Assembly (NCBI RefSeq): GCF_030512175.1
Contig: NZ_JAULBL010000002.1
Coordinates: 2,726,149 to 2,790,148, forward strand
DNA length: 64,000 bases
Direction of reading: 5' to 3'
Origin: Paeniglutamicibacter sulfureus
GTDB taxonomy: Bacteria > Actinomycetota > Actinomycetes > Actinomycetales > Micrococcaceae
Both the position numbers and the translations under genes were made by a program. Positions 41,208 to 50,828 of this stretch are shown here, piece after piece. The notes under the pieces were generated by a model that made no database searches, was not told the DNA's origin, and saw only the letters and a program-made list of their open reading frames with translations. Within the stretch, counting starts at the first letter, position 1. Each line of letters opens with the position of its first letter.

Positions 41208-43175
41208 GTGCCACTGCTTCCGACCATCAAGGAACCGCGGGACCTTCGTGGCCTGGACGCGGCTAAAATGCACCAGCTGGCCAAGGAAATCCGGTCATTC
41301 CTGATCAAGAACGTTGCCCGCACCGGGGGACACCTGGGCCCCAACCTCGGCGTGGTCGAGCTGACGCTGGGCATCCACCGGGCCTTCGATTCACCCACCG
41401 ACTCCATCATCTTTGACACCGGACACCAGTCCTACGTCCACAAGCTGCTGACCGGGCGCCAGGACTTCTCGACGCTGCGCCAGCAGGGCGGGCTCTCCGG
41501 GTATCCCGAACGCGCCGAATCGGTGCACGACATCGTAGAGTCCTCCCACGCCTCCTCCTCGCTGTCCTGGGCCGACGGGATCTCCCGGGCCCGCAAGCTC
41601 ACCGGGGAAGCCGACCGCTACGTTGTCGCCCTGGTCGGCGACGGCGCCCTGACCGGCGGCATGGCTTGGGAAGCGGTCAATAACATCGCCGCCGACAAGG
41701 ATCGCCGCGTGGTCATCGTGGTCAACGACAACGGCCGCTCCTACGCCCCGACCATTGGCGGACTCGCCGACCAGTTGGCCGGCCTGCGCCAGCGCCTGGA
41801 CATGTTCCGCACGCACCCGGCCTACGAAAACACCATGGACAGGCTCAAGAGCCGCCTGAAGGATTCAGGCCCCGTGGGCCAGTTCACCTACAAGTCCCTG
41901 CATGCCACCAAGAAGGGCATCAAGGACTGGTGGGCACCCCAGGGCCTGTTCGAGGACCTGGGCATGAAGTACATCGGCCCCATCGACGGGCACAACCAGA
42001 CGGCCGTCGACCAAGCTCTGCAGCAGGCCCGCAACTACGGCGGACCGGTCATCGTGCACGCGCTGACGGAAAAGGGCCGCGGCTATGCACCGGCCCGCGC
42101 CGACGAGGCCGACCAGTTCCACGCGGTGGGCGTCATCGACCCGCAGACCGGCGAACCCGTATCCAAGGCCTCTGCCCGTTCCTGGACTTCGGTCTTCGGC
42201 GAGGAAATCGCCGACATCGCCGACGAACGAAGCGACATCGTTGCCATCACCGGCGCGATGCTGCAGCCGGTGGGCCTGAAGACCATGTCCGAACGCCACC
42301 CCGAACGGGTGCTGGACGTGGGCATCGCCGAACAGCACGCGATGACCTCCGCCGCGGGCCTGGCCTTCGGCGGACTGCACCCGGTGGTGTGCGTCTATGC
42401 GACGTTCCTGAACCGGGCGTTCGACCAGCTGCTCATGGACGTGGCCCTGCACAAGGCCGGGGTCACCGTGGTGCTGGACCGCGCCGGGGTCACCGGGCCC
42501 GACGGACCCAGCCACCACGGCATGTGGGACATGGCCCTGATGCAGATCATTCCCAACCTCCACCTGGCAGCCCCGCGCGATGCGGTGCGGCTGCGCGAGG
42601 AACTGCGCGAGGCCGTGGCCATCAAGGACGCGCCCTCGGTGGTCCGATTCTCCAAGGGCAGCGTGGGCCCGGAAATTGTCGCCATCCAGCGCCTGCACGA
42701 CGGCGTGGACGTGCTCGCCAAGCTCGGAAGCGGCGAGGAACGCGACGTGCTCATCGTTTCGGTCGGCGCCATGAGCGAACTGTGCCTGGATGTCGCCGCC
42801 CGGCTCAACGCCCAGGGCATCACGGTCACCGTGGTCGATCCGCGCTGGGTGCTTCCGGTGCCGCGCTCCATCATCGGCCTGGCTGCGCGCCACCGCATCG
42901 TGGTGTGCGTCGAGGACGGCGTCCGCGCCGGCGGCGTGGGTTCGCGTATCCGTCAGGAAATGCGCGCGGCGGGCGTCGACACGGCACTGAACGAGGTGGG
43001 CCTGCCCACCGAGTTCCTGGCCCACGGCACCCGCGACGAGGTCTTGGAACGAGTGGGACTCACCGCCGACCGGATCGCCAACGACACCTTGGCCCAGGTG
43101 CTGGGCACCAAGGTCCCCTTCGCCCGACCGCTGCCCGGAGCAGAGATGCCCACCGGACAGATTCCCCAGCTGTGA
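41208..43175 (+). CDS. dxs: 1-deoxy-D-xylulose-5-phosphate synthase
   Basis: The 655-residue thiamine-diphosphate enzyme that condenses pyruvate and glyceraldehyde 3-phosphate, the first step of the MEP isoprenoid pathway. Signatures: '[19 protein letters not shown]' (near residue 39), the TPP-binding GDGALTGG...NDN block (near 145), '[15 protein letters not shown]' (near 372) and '[16 protein letters not shown]'. Start is a GTG with GAAAGGA upstream. The stop overlaps the GTG of the following DUF402 gene. Confidence 0.96.
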   Translation: MPLLPTIKEPRDLRGLDAAKMHQLAKEIRSFLIKNVARTGGHLGPNLGVVELTLGIHRAFDSPTDSIIFDTGHQSYVHKLLTGRQDFSTLRQQGGLSGYPERAESVHDIVESSHASSSLSWADGISRARKLTGEADRYVVALVGDGALTGGMAWEAVNNIAADKDRRVVIVVNDNGRSYAPTIGGLADQLAGLRQRLDMFRTHPAYENTMDRLKSRLKDSGPVGQFTYKSLHATKKGIKDWWAPQGLFEDLGMKYIGPIDGHNQTAVDQALQQARNYGGPVIVHALTEKGRGYAPARADEADQFHAVGVIDPQTGEPVSKASARSWTSVFGEEIADIADERSDIVAITGAMLQPVGLKTMSERHPERVLDVGIAEQHAMTSAAGLAFGGLHPVVCVYATFLNRAFDQLLMDVALHKAGVTVVLDRAGVTGPDGPSHHGMWDMALMQIIPNLHLAAPRDAVRLREELREAVAIKDAPSVVRFSKGSVGPEIVAIQRLHDGVDVLAKLGSGEERDVLIVSVGAMSELCLDVAARLNAQGITVTVVDPRWVLPVPRSIIGLAARHRIVVCVEDGVRAGGVGSRIRQEMRAAGVDTALNEVGLPTEFLAHGTRDEVLERVGLTADRIANDTLAQVLGTKVPFARPLPGAEMPTGQIPQL

Positions 43176-43771
43176 ACGCAGCAGCACCGGTGCCCGCGGG
43201 CCTGCCGCGGGACCCTGCCGGTGCCGACCCCGGGGACCTGGTGGTGGCCAGGGCCTGGAAATACGACGGGCACCCGCACTGGGTGGTGCCCGGGCGCTAC
43301 CTCGGCGCCGACGACCACGGCCATTGGATCTACCAGCCCGCCGGCTCGCTGGTATCGCGTCCCGGCCACGGACACTGGGCCGACACCGATGCGGTCTGCC
43401 TGGTGCCCCGTGCCGGGCAATGGCTGGGCACGTTCTACGACGACCGCGCCGAGGACTTCCGCGTTTACCTTGACCTGTCGACCCAGATCGGTTGGCGCAA
43501 ACTGGCCCGCGGCGGCTGGGAAGCCAACTCCGTGGACATGGACCTCGACGTCATAGACTCGCGCTCACGCGGCATCTTCCTCGACGACGAGGACGAATTC
43601 GCCGAGCACAGCGCATCCATGGGCTACCCGCAGGAGCTGGTGTCGTGCATCAGCGACGAGGCCAGCCGCCTGCTCGGCTCGCTCGGCGGGGCACACGCCC
43701 CCTTTGACGGCACCGCGACCGGATGGCTCGCACGCGGCCGTACGGCATTTTCAGACTCATCATCCCGCTAA
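43172..43771 (+). CDS. DUF402 domain-containing protein
   Basis: A 199-residue protein of the DUF402 (FomD/YgaC-type) family, a beta-barrel fold whose characterised members hydrolyse nucleoside or nucleotide-linked phosphates. The conserved core is '[14 protein letters not shown]', '[22 protein letters not shown]' (near residue 125), whose Asp/Glu residues bind metal. It starts at a GTG overlapping the dxs stop (GTGA), so it is translationally coupled. Actual substrate unknown. Confidence 0.82.
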   Translation: MNAAAPVPAGLPRDPAGADPGDLVVARAWKYDGHPHWVVPGRYLGADDHGHWIYQPAGSLVSRPGHGHWADTDAVCLVPRAGQWLGTFYDDRAEDFRVYLDLSTQIGWRKLARGGWEANSVDMDLDVIDSRSRGIFLDDEDEFAEHSASMGYPQELVSCISDEASRLLGSLGGAHAPFDGTATGWLARGRTAFSDSSSR

Positions 43772-43784
43772 GGAGCACCACCGC

Positions 43785-44357
43785 ATGTCAATAGTCCGCA
43801 CCTACCGCCGCGACGAAGACGGAACCCTGTACTTCCGAGAGGCCTGGTTCTCCACCTACGAGGGCGAAGAACTCGGCCAGTTCGTGGTGAACCACGGTAC
43901 CGTGGGCCACCAGTCCAAGACCGAGACCGCCAAGGACGTCACACCCGCGACGGCCGAGGGGCTGTTGGACGCGTTCTCCGAGGCCTGCCAGGAAGACGGC
44001 TTCGTGCCGCTGGCCGAGGAAGACCAGGGTTGGGTCATCGTGCAGTACGCGCTGAAGACCGCCGTGGGTACCGACCGCGACAAGTACCTGGAATCCACCG
44101 CCAAGGAAGCCCTGGTAGGGCACCTGGCCTGGCGCGGCCTGGGCACCGTGGAGTCCTCGGACTACGCCCCGCGCAAGCTGAACATCCGCGTCCTGTCCCC
44201 GGAGCCCAAGAAGGCCGTGGCGGCCATCAAGACCTGCCTGCGCGAGGCCAAGCTGGACTTCACCAAGCTTTCCATCGCCACCGCACCGTTCGAGGCGCCG
44301 GAGAAGGCCAGGCAGGCATTCCCGCTTCCGGCCAAGGCACCGTTCACCTTGGACTAG
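43785..44357 (+). CDS. conserved hypothetical protein
   Basis: A 190-residue soluble protein that I do not recognise. No membrane segment or Cys motif. It is predicted to be alpha/beta with regular strands ('EGEELGQFVVNHGTVGH', 'LNIRVLSPEPKKAVAAI') and could be an interaction or WGR-like fold, since the first 60 residues resemble a WGR pattern only loosely. ATG with AAGGAG at 9 nt spacing, 13 bp after the DUF402 gene, so it probably closes the dxs operon. Confidence 0.65.
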   Translation: MSIVRTYRRDEDGTLYFREAWFSTYEGEELGQFVVNHGTVGHQSKTETAKDVTPATAEGLLDAFSEACQEDGFVPLAEEDQGWVIVQYALKTAVGTDRDKYLESTAKEALVGHLAWRGLGTVESSDYAPRKLNIRVLSPEPKKAVAAIKTCLREAKLDFTKLSIATAPFEAPEKARQAFPLPAKAPFTLD

Positions 44358-44365
44358 CACCATGG

Positions 44366-44407
44366 GCACAATGCCCGGCAACGATTCATCGTTGCCGGGC
44401 ATTGTGC
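44366..44407. terminator. bidirectional terminator after the dxs operon
   Basis: GCACAATGCCCGGCAACG pairs perfectly (18 bp) with its complement around a 6-nt loop, between two convergent genes. No U-run. Confidence 0.7.
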
Positions 44408-44433
44408 TGTCCAGGTCAGGTCCAATGGCAGGA

Positions 44434-45090
44434 TCAGCTGTCCGTAGCCGCCGTGCATCGGGCCAGCAGCGCTTCGGCACCCGCACCGTCCAGCTGCCCG
44501 CAATAGGCTCCGCGTCCGGCCATTGCCATCACCAGCGCCATCGTTGTGCCTCTGGCCAGTGGGCCCGCTCCCGTGGCAAAAGGACCGTCGGTAGCCTCGA
44601 GCCGCAAACCGGCAATGTTCGTCTTGCTAGAAACCGTGAAATCCCGTTGGGCCAGGAAAACCGCGAGAGCGGTGGCGGCCTCCGGATCGACCTCGTGTTC
44701 GATCCCCAAGGGTTCGCGGACGTCCTGGCCGTGGATGAGGACTTCGCCCAACCACGCCTCGACCGGACCGAATGTCGAGGTGGTGCTGGTGAGGATCGCG
44801 CGAAAGCGTGCCAATGTTTCGGCAGGTGTTGCCCCGCGGTACTCTGACAGGCGCCTGTCATTGTGCAGGTCGAAATTGAACCTGGCACCCAGTACGCTGG
44901 CCATCCAGCGAGCCGGGCCCACACTTGCCGCGGCACTCAGGTGTGCCACGACCTCTTCCACGCTCCACCGCCCGCACAACGAGGTCGTAGCCCACTGTTT
45001 GTCCTCGAGCCCGTCGAGGTCGCGGGCCAGGGCGGTGCGCTCGGCGTGCGCCCACGACCAGAGCCGGGCGCGTGGGATGTTTTTCGACAA
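44434..45090 (-). CDS. DinB-like maleylpyruvate isomerase N-terminal domain protein
   Basis: A 218-residue member of the DinB/MDMPI superfamily (TIGR03083-like), thought to be mycothiol-dependent metalloenzymes. 'WSVEEVVAHLSAAA' (His near residue 52) and 'GEVLIHGQDVREPLG' (His near 135) are the usual metal-site stretches. The start is a TTG with GGAG five bases before it; no ATG or GTG gives the conserved N-terminal helix. Alone on the minus strand downstream of argG, with a terminator between. Substrate unknown. Confidence 0.7.
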   Translation of the reverse strand: MSKNIPRARLWSWAHAERTALARDLDGLEDKQWATTSLCGRWSVEEVVAHLSAAASVGPARWMASVLGARFNFDLHNDRRLSEYRGATPAETLARFRAILTSTTSTFGPVEAWLGEVLIHGQDVREPLGIEHEVDPEAATALAVFLAQRDFTVSSKTNIAGLRLEATDGPFATGAGPLARGTTMALVMAMAGRGAYCGQLDGAGAEALLARCTAATDS

Positions 45091-45458
45091 GGTTTCTCCG
45101 AATAATGTAGGCAACGTGGCGTGGTCGAGAAGTCTAGCAAGCCGGCACGGACCGGTGCTGCGAACCCGGGCACCTTGGCAGTCGTCAACGCATCCGGCGG
45201 CCTGCACGGAGCGACATTCAACGACGCTGACCTGCTCGAAGACGGGGGAGTCCTGGAATCCCCAACACCCGGAGACGATCCTGAGTTGCCTCCACACGAT
45301 CCTGCAGGAGGAATGGGAGCACCACCGCTTTGCGGTGCGCGACCTCGATGCCATCGATTCCAGGTCATGAAAAAGGGCGGGGCGCCCTCGCCGGTTTCCC
45401 GGCAAGGGGCGCCCCGCCCCAAATGTGGCGGCCTTAAGGGCACACCGGTGATGCGCTG
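45091..45458. other. intergenic region between argG and the DinB-like gene
   Basis: Contains the argG terminator at 45370-45420. The remaining 280 bp should hold the promoter of the minus-strand DinB-like gene. Short open frames are present in several frames but look like high-GC noise. Confidence 0.5.
45370..45420 (-). terminator. rho-independent terminator of argG
   Basis: On the minus strand a GGGCGGGGCGCC... stem with inner GCCGG/CCGGC hairpin is followed by TTTTTC; 39 bp after the argG stop. Confidence 0.85.
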
Positions 45459-46904
<1,446 letters not shown>

Positions 46905-47069
46905 TCATGGGCGTTTACCGTGAACCCACGCCGCCTCGGCCGCGACACACTGTGCCGCCCGGCATGGTGCATGCTTGAATGCTTAGGCGGGCACAGCAAC
47001 CCGCCTCCATGCCTTCCGCGCACGCGCGGGGCATTGGCCAAGGGATGACCGGTGAAAGGACTAATGCGC

Positions 47070-48053
47070 ATGGGCACCATGGAATACCGTCGATTGGGAG
47101 CATCCGGACTGGTGGTTTCGGCCGTCGGGCTAGGGTGCAACAACCTGGGCAGGACAGGCACCGCGACCGAGGAACAGGCCGGCACCGACGCCGTCATCAA
47201 CGCCGCCCTTGAGTCGGGAATCACATTCTTTGACGTCGCGGACACCTACGGCAGGGAGCCCGGGCTGTCCGAGACCATGCTCGGCAAGGCACTGGGGCAG
47301 CGGCGCGACGAGGTGGTCATTGGCACCAAGTTCGGCATGGACATGGGCGGCGCCAACGGCAACGACTTCGGTGCCCGCGGCTCGCGGCGCTACATCGTGC
47401 GGGCAGTCGAGGCATCGCTGCGGCGGCTCGGCACGGACTACATCGACCTCTACCAATTCCACACCCCGGATCAGCTCACGCCCATTGGGGAGACCCTTGC
47501 CGCGCTAGACGACCTGGTGACAGCCGGCAAAGTGCGCTACATCGGGCACTCGAACCGCGCCGGGTGGCAGATCGCCGAGGCCGAGTTCACCGCACGCGCC
47601 GCCGGCGGGGCACGCTTCGTCTCCACGCAGAACCACTACAACCTGCTCGATCGGCGTGCCGAGCTCGAGGTGGCACCGGCTGCGGAGGCGTACTCGCTGG
47701 GCCTGCTGCCCTACTTCCCGCTGGCCAACGGGCTGTTGACCGGCAAGTACTCCGGCGGCTCCGCCCCGGAAGGCTCCAGGCTGACCCACGCCCGACGGCA
47801 CCTGATGGACACCGCCGACTTCGGCCAGCTGGGCGACTTCGGTGAGTTCGCCGCCGCCCGCGGACTGACCGAGCTTCAGGTCGCCTTCTCCTGGCTCGCC
47901 TCCCGGCCTTCGGTCGCCAGCGTCATCGCCGGGGCCACCCGCCCCGAACAGGTGAAGCAGAACGCCGCTTCCGCCGGTTGGAAGCCAGGCACCGAGGACC
48001 TTGCCGAGCTGGACGCGATCTTCCCGGCCGTGCCCAAGATCGCGCTCTTCTAG
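47070..48053 (+). CDS. aldo/keto reductase
   Basis: A 327-residue NADPH-dependent oxidoreductase with the (beta/alpha)8 AKR fold. Catalytic tetrad residues are visible: Asp and Tyr in 'FFDVADTYGREPG' (near 53-58), Lys in 'VIGTKFGMD' (near 90) and His in 'YQFHTPD' (near 131). The cofactor-binding C-terminus reads 'SVIAGATRPEQVKQNA'. Of several in-frame starts, ATG 47070 is preferred because AAAGGA lies 9 bases before it. The nucleoside hydrolase gene starts 3 bp after its stop, so they are co-transcribed. Confidence 0.85.
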   Translation: MGTMEYRRLGASGLVVSAVGLGCNNLGRTGTATEEQAGTDAVINAALESGITFFDVADTYGREPGLSETMLGKALGQRRDEVVIGTKFGMDMGGANGNDFGARGSRRYIVRAVEASLRRLGTDYIDLYQFHTPDQLTPIGETLAALDDLVTAGKVRYIGHSNRAGWQIAEAEFTARAAGGARFVSTQNHYNLLDRRAELEVAPAAEAYSLGLLPYFPLANGLLTGKYSGGSAPEGSRLTHARRHLMDTADFGQLGDFGEFAAARGLTELQVAFSWLASRPSVASVIAGATRPEQVKQNAASAGWKPGTEDLAELDAIFPAVPKIALF

Positions 48054-48056
48054 CCA

Positions 48057-49151
48057 ATGGACACGCCCCGCATCCGGATCCTGCTGGACAACGACACCGG
48101 AATCGACGACGCCCTCGCGCTGGCCTACCTCGCCGCCTGCGGCCACGTTGAAATCGTGGCGGTCACCGCGACGCCCGGGAACGTCGACGCCGACCAGGTC
48201 GCTGCCAACAACCGGGCGCTGTTGGCGTTGTGCGGGCAGCCGCAGGTACCGGTGCTCATCGGCGCGCGGGCCCCCCTGCAGGTGCCGCTGACCACCACCC
48301 CGGAAACCCATGGCCCGCAAGGGGTCGGCTATGCGACGCTGCCGGATCCCGGACCCGCCGCCGGCCATGGAATAGACGCTGTCGAATACTGGATCGAGGC
48401 AGCCCGCGCCAACCCCGGGGAACTCACTGCCCTGCTGAGCGCCCCGCTGACCAACTTCGCGCTCGCGCTGCGCCGGGAACCACGGCTTCCCTGGTTGTTG
48501 GGCCGGGTGGTGATCATGGGCGGGGCCTTCTACCACCAGGGAAACACCACCCCGACCGCGGAGTGGAACACCCACGTGGACCCGCACGCCGCCGCCGAGG
48601 TCTACGCCGCCTACACCGCGGCCGCCCAGGCGGGTCTCGACGTCCAGAAGTTGCCGATCGTATGCTCGCTGGATTCCACCGAGCGCTTCGAGATGCAGCC
48701 CGGCTTGCTCACCGACCTGGCCGCCGCGGCGGGCTGCGCCGAACCCGAGCAGGTGCTTGCCGGGGACCCGGAAGGCACGCGCAGCACCGCCTCGAACCCG
48801 TTGGTGCGCTATCTTTCCGACGCGCTGCGTTTCTACTTCGAATTCCACCGCCACTACGACCAGGGCTACATCGCCCACGTACACGACTACTTTGCCGCCG
48901 GGATCGCCGCCGGCACGCTCGAGTACCGCAGCGCCGGCGCCACCGTGGATGTCGAAACCGTATCCCCGTTGTTGACGGGAACCACCGTTGCTGACTTCCG
49001 CGCGCTCTGGGGAAAGCCCGCCAACGCCCGCGTCGTGTCCTGGAACGATCCGGCGGCGGGGTTTGCCGAACTCGTTTCCCGCCTCGGTGCCCTCGCCCGG
49101 CGGCTGGACGGGGCTCCCCAAGGGGAACCGGGCCCGGGCCAAATCGGCTAG
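48057..49151 (+). CDS. nucleoside hydrolase (IunH/URH family)
   Basis: A 364-residue calcium-dependent nucleoside N-ribohydrolase, cleaving a nucleoside to ribose and free base. The metal-binding N-terminus 'LLDNDTGIDDALAL' (near residue 9) and 'VIMGGAFYHQGNTTPTAEWNTHVDPHAA' region (near 158; Met-Gly-Gly-Ala and Asn/Asp ligands) are clear. It lies 3 bp after the AKR gene and about 100 bp before an ECF transporter set. This suggests the imported compound is a nucleoside or modified nucleoside. Substrate specificity is not visible. Confidence 0.85.
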   Translation: MDTPRIRILLDNDTGIDDALALAYLAACGHVEIVAVTATPGNVDADQVAANNRALLALCGQPQVPVLIGARAPLQVPLTTTPETHGPQGVGYATLPDPGPAAGHGIDAVEYWIEAARANPGELTALLSAPLTNFALALRREPRLPWLLGRVVIMGGAFYHQGNTTPTAEWNTHVDPHAAAEVYAAYTAAAQAGLDVQKLPIVCSLDSTERFEMQPGLLTDLAAAAGCAEPEQVLAGDPEGTRSTASNPLVRYLSDALRFYFEFHRHYDQGYIAHVHDYFAAGIAAGTLEYRSAGATVDVETVSPLLTGTTVADFRALWGKPANARVVSWNDPAAGFAELVSRLGALARRLDGAPQGEPGPGQIG

Positions 49152-49252
49152 AATCATTCACCGGGCCGAGGTGACATAGGCCCCCGCTCCCGCCCAGCTG
49201 CGCCACCGGTCTTCACCGGCTGCGCCCCCAGCACCCGAGGAATGCCCCCATC
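49149..49252 (+). promoter_or_regulatory. promoter and roughly 90-nt leader of the ECF transporter genes
   Basis: A perfect -10 (TAGAAT, 49149-49154) overlaps the stop codon of the nucleoside hydrolase gene. The predicted transcript begins near 49161 and carries GGGCC/GGCCC and CCGGT-cttc-ACCGG hairpins before the ATG. No -35 and no TPP, FMN or preQ1 consensus was recognised. Confidence 0.4.
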
Positions 49253-50059
49253 ATGTCACCGAACCTGACCCTGCCCGAGAAAGCCGCAGGGCACGCCCTG
49301 CGCGGCCGGATCCTTGCCGCCGCCGGAGTGCTCCTGCTGGCCGGCACCTACACCGTCCTGGTCCTGACCCAGCCGGCCGGCCTCGTCGACGGCCTCGGCC
49401 AAGGGGTTGCCCTGGCCACCTTCGCGGCCTACCTGGCAGCCGCGCTCCTGCTGCTCGCGGCCGTGCTGCCCGAGCTGCCGGTCTCCACGCTCACCCTGAT
49501 CCCCGTGGCACTTGGGCTGAACATCGTGCTGGGCCAGTTTGTCGGCTCCGTGATGATCCCGCTTTACCTGGACTCGCTGGGCACGGTGCTCGTCGGCTTC
49601 CTGGCCGGCCGCCGCGCCGGGGCAGCCACCGGCGTGCTCGGCACGCTTATCTGGTCGTTGTTCAACCCGACGGTGCTGCCCTTCGCCGCGGGGGCCGCGC
49701 TGGTCGGCTTCCTGGCCGGCACCGCCGCCCGCTTCGGTGCGCTGCGCCGCCCTTATCTGGCGCCGGTGGCCGGGCTCTTGGCCGGGGTCCTGGTGGGCGT
49801 TCTCTCCGCACCCGTCGCCGCCTTCGTCTTCGGCGGGACCTCCGGGGTGGGCACCGGCGCGCTGGTCGCCGCATTCCGCTCGATGGGGGACTCGCTGCTG
49901 GGCGCCGTGACCAAGCAGGCGCTGATCTCCGATCCCGGGGACAAGGCCATCGTCTTCCTGCTCGCCGCGCTGCTGGTGTATGCGCTGCCCGGGCGGCTGA
50001 GTGCAGGCTTCGCCTTCGTGCGCCGTCATCGGGTACTCGGCCGCCGCGCCTCGCGCTAG
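49253..50059 (+). CDS. ECF transporter substrate-binding (S) component
   Basis: A 268-residue membrane protein with about eight hydrophobic segments. The family hallmark is the central stretch 'LYLDSLGTVLVGFLAGRRAGAATG', with 'SLFNPTVLPFA' after it, typical of energy-coupling-factor S components. Substrate is not fixed by sequence. The neighbouring nucleoside hydrolase suggests a nucleoside, nucleobase or queuosine-type ligand. A GAGGA lies 13-17 nt before the ATG. The following T component starts 10 bp downstream. The stretch from 49971 on, basic and polar, is a cytoplasmic tail. Confidence 0.75.
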   Translation: MSPNLTLPEKAAGHALRGRILAAAGVLLLAGTYTVLVLTQPAGLVDGLGQGVALATFAAYLAAALLLLAAVLPELPVSTLTLIPVALGLNIVLGQFVGSVMIPLYLDSLGTVLVGFLAGRRAGAATGVLGTLIWSLFNPTVLPFAAGAALVGFLAGTAARFGALRRPYLAPVAGLLAGVLVGVLSAPVAAFVFGGTSGVGTGALVAAFRSMGDSLLGAVTKQALISDPGDKAIVFLLAALLVYALPGRLSAGFAFVRRHRVLGRRASR

Positions 50060-50069
50060 GAAGCTGCCA

Positions 50070-50828
50070 GTGCCCCGGACCGCACCATTGCATCCCTTCA
50101 CGGTGCTCGCCCTCGCGGCGGCAGTCGTGGCCACCACCACGGCGGCCGGCCGTTGGTGGCTCAGCGCCTCGGTGCTGCTGGGCTGCGTGCTGCTGGCGAT
50201 GTGGGCGCGCCGTGGGCGGAGGCTGGCAGGGCTCGCTGCCGCCATCCTGCTGCCGGCCTGGGGCTCCCAGCTGCTGATCCACGGGCTCATCGACCGTACC
50301 GGAAGCCATGTGCTGGCCGTTGCCGGCCCGCTCAGGATCACCATCGAGGGGCTGGCCACCGCCGGGCAGCTGGGGCTGCGCACCGCCGTGCTGGTGGTCG
50401 CCGGGCTGCTGTGCACGCTGCTCATCGACAGGCACGACCTCGTCGCCGCCGTCGATCTCTCCGGTGCCCCTCCGCAACTGGGCTACCTGGTGGCCGCCAC
50501 GCTTTCCCTGCTGCCCCGCCTGGCCGAACGCCAGCGCGCCATCGGGCAAGCGCAGGCGCTGCGAGGGGCGGCCGCCGGTGCCGGGCCGGTTGGCTGGTGG
50601 CGCCGGATCCGCTTGTGCTCGGTGCCGCTGGTGCTTTTCGCCCTGCAGGACGCAGCCGACCGCTCCGCCCACCTGGCCGCGCGCGGCTTCCCGGCTGCGG
50701 GGCCGCACACCCGCCTGCGTTCGGTTCCTGACTCGGCCGCCCAGGCCCGACTGCGCCGGGCAGCGCTTGCCTGCATCATCATCGGCCCCCTGGCGGTCCT
50801 GGCCCCGGAATGGATGGCCGCCGCATGA
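50070..50828 (+). CDS. ECF transporter transmembrane (T) component
   Basis: A 252-residue EcfT protein that couples ATPases to the S component. Four or five hydrophobic helices lie between about residues 10 and 115. A cytoplasmic domain carries the EcfT coupling motifs of Ala-Arg-Gly type: 'RQRAIGQAQALRGAAAG' (near 150) and 'AHLAARGFPAAGPHTRL' (near 205). It starts at a GTG with AGGAAG upstream. The stop overlaps the ATPase start (ATGA). Middle gene of S-T-A order. Confidence 0.85.
   Translation: MPRTAPLHPFTVLALAAAVVATTTAAGRWWLSASVLLGCVLLAMWARRGRRLAGLAAAILLPAWGSQLLIHGLIDRTGSHVLAVAGPLRITIEGLATAGQLGLRTAVLVVAGLLCTLLIDRHDLVAAVDLSGAPPQLGYLVAATLSLLPRLAERQRAIGQAQALRGAAAGAGPVGWWRRIRLCSVPLVLFALQDAADRSAHLAARGFPAAGPHTRLRSVPDSAAQARLRRAALACIIIGPLAVLAPEWMAAA

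Noticed and set aside
41930-43771. 613-codon frame running through the 3' half of dxs into the DUF402 gene
   Set aside because: Only its last 199 codons (from GTG 43172) make a credible protein; the earlier part is out of frame with dxs.
48057-49151. Truncated or inactive nucleoside hydrolase
   Set aside because: The N-terminal Asp cluster and the MGG and Asn/Asp metal-site regions are all present and length is normal for the family.
49155-49252. TPP, FMN or preQ1 riboswitch before the ECF S gene
   Set aside because: None of the conserved cores of these classes is present; kept only as an unassigned leader.
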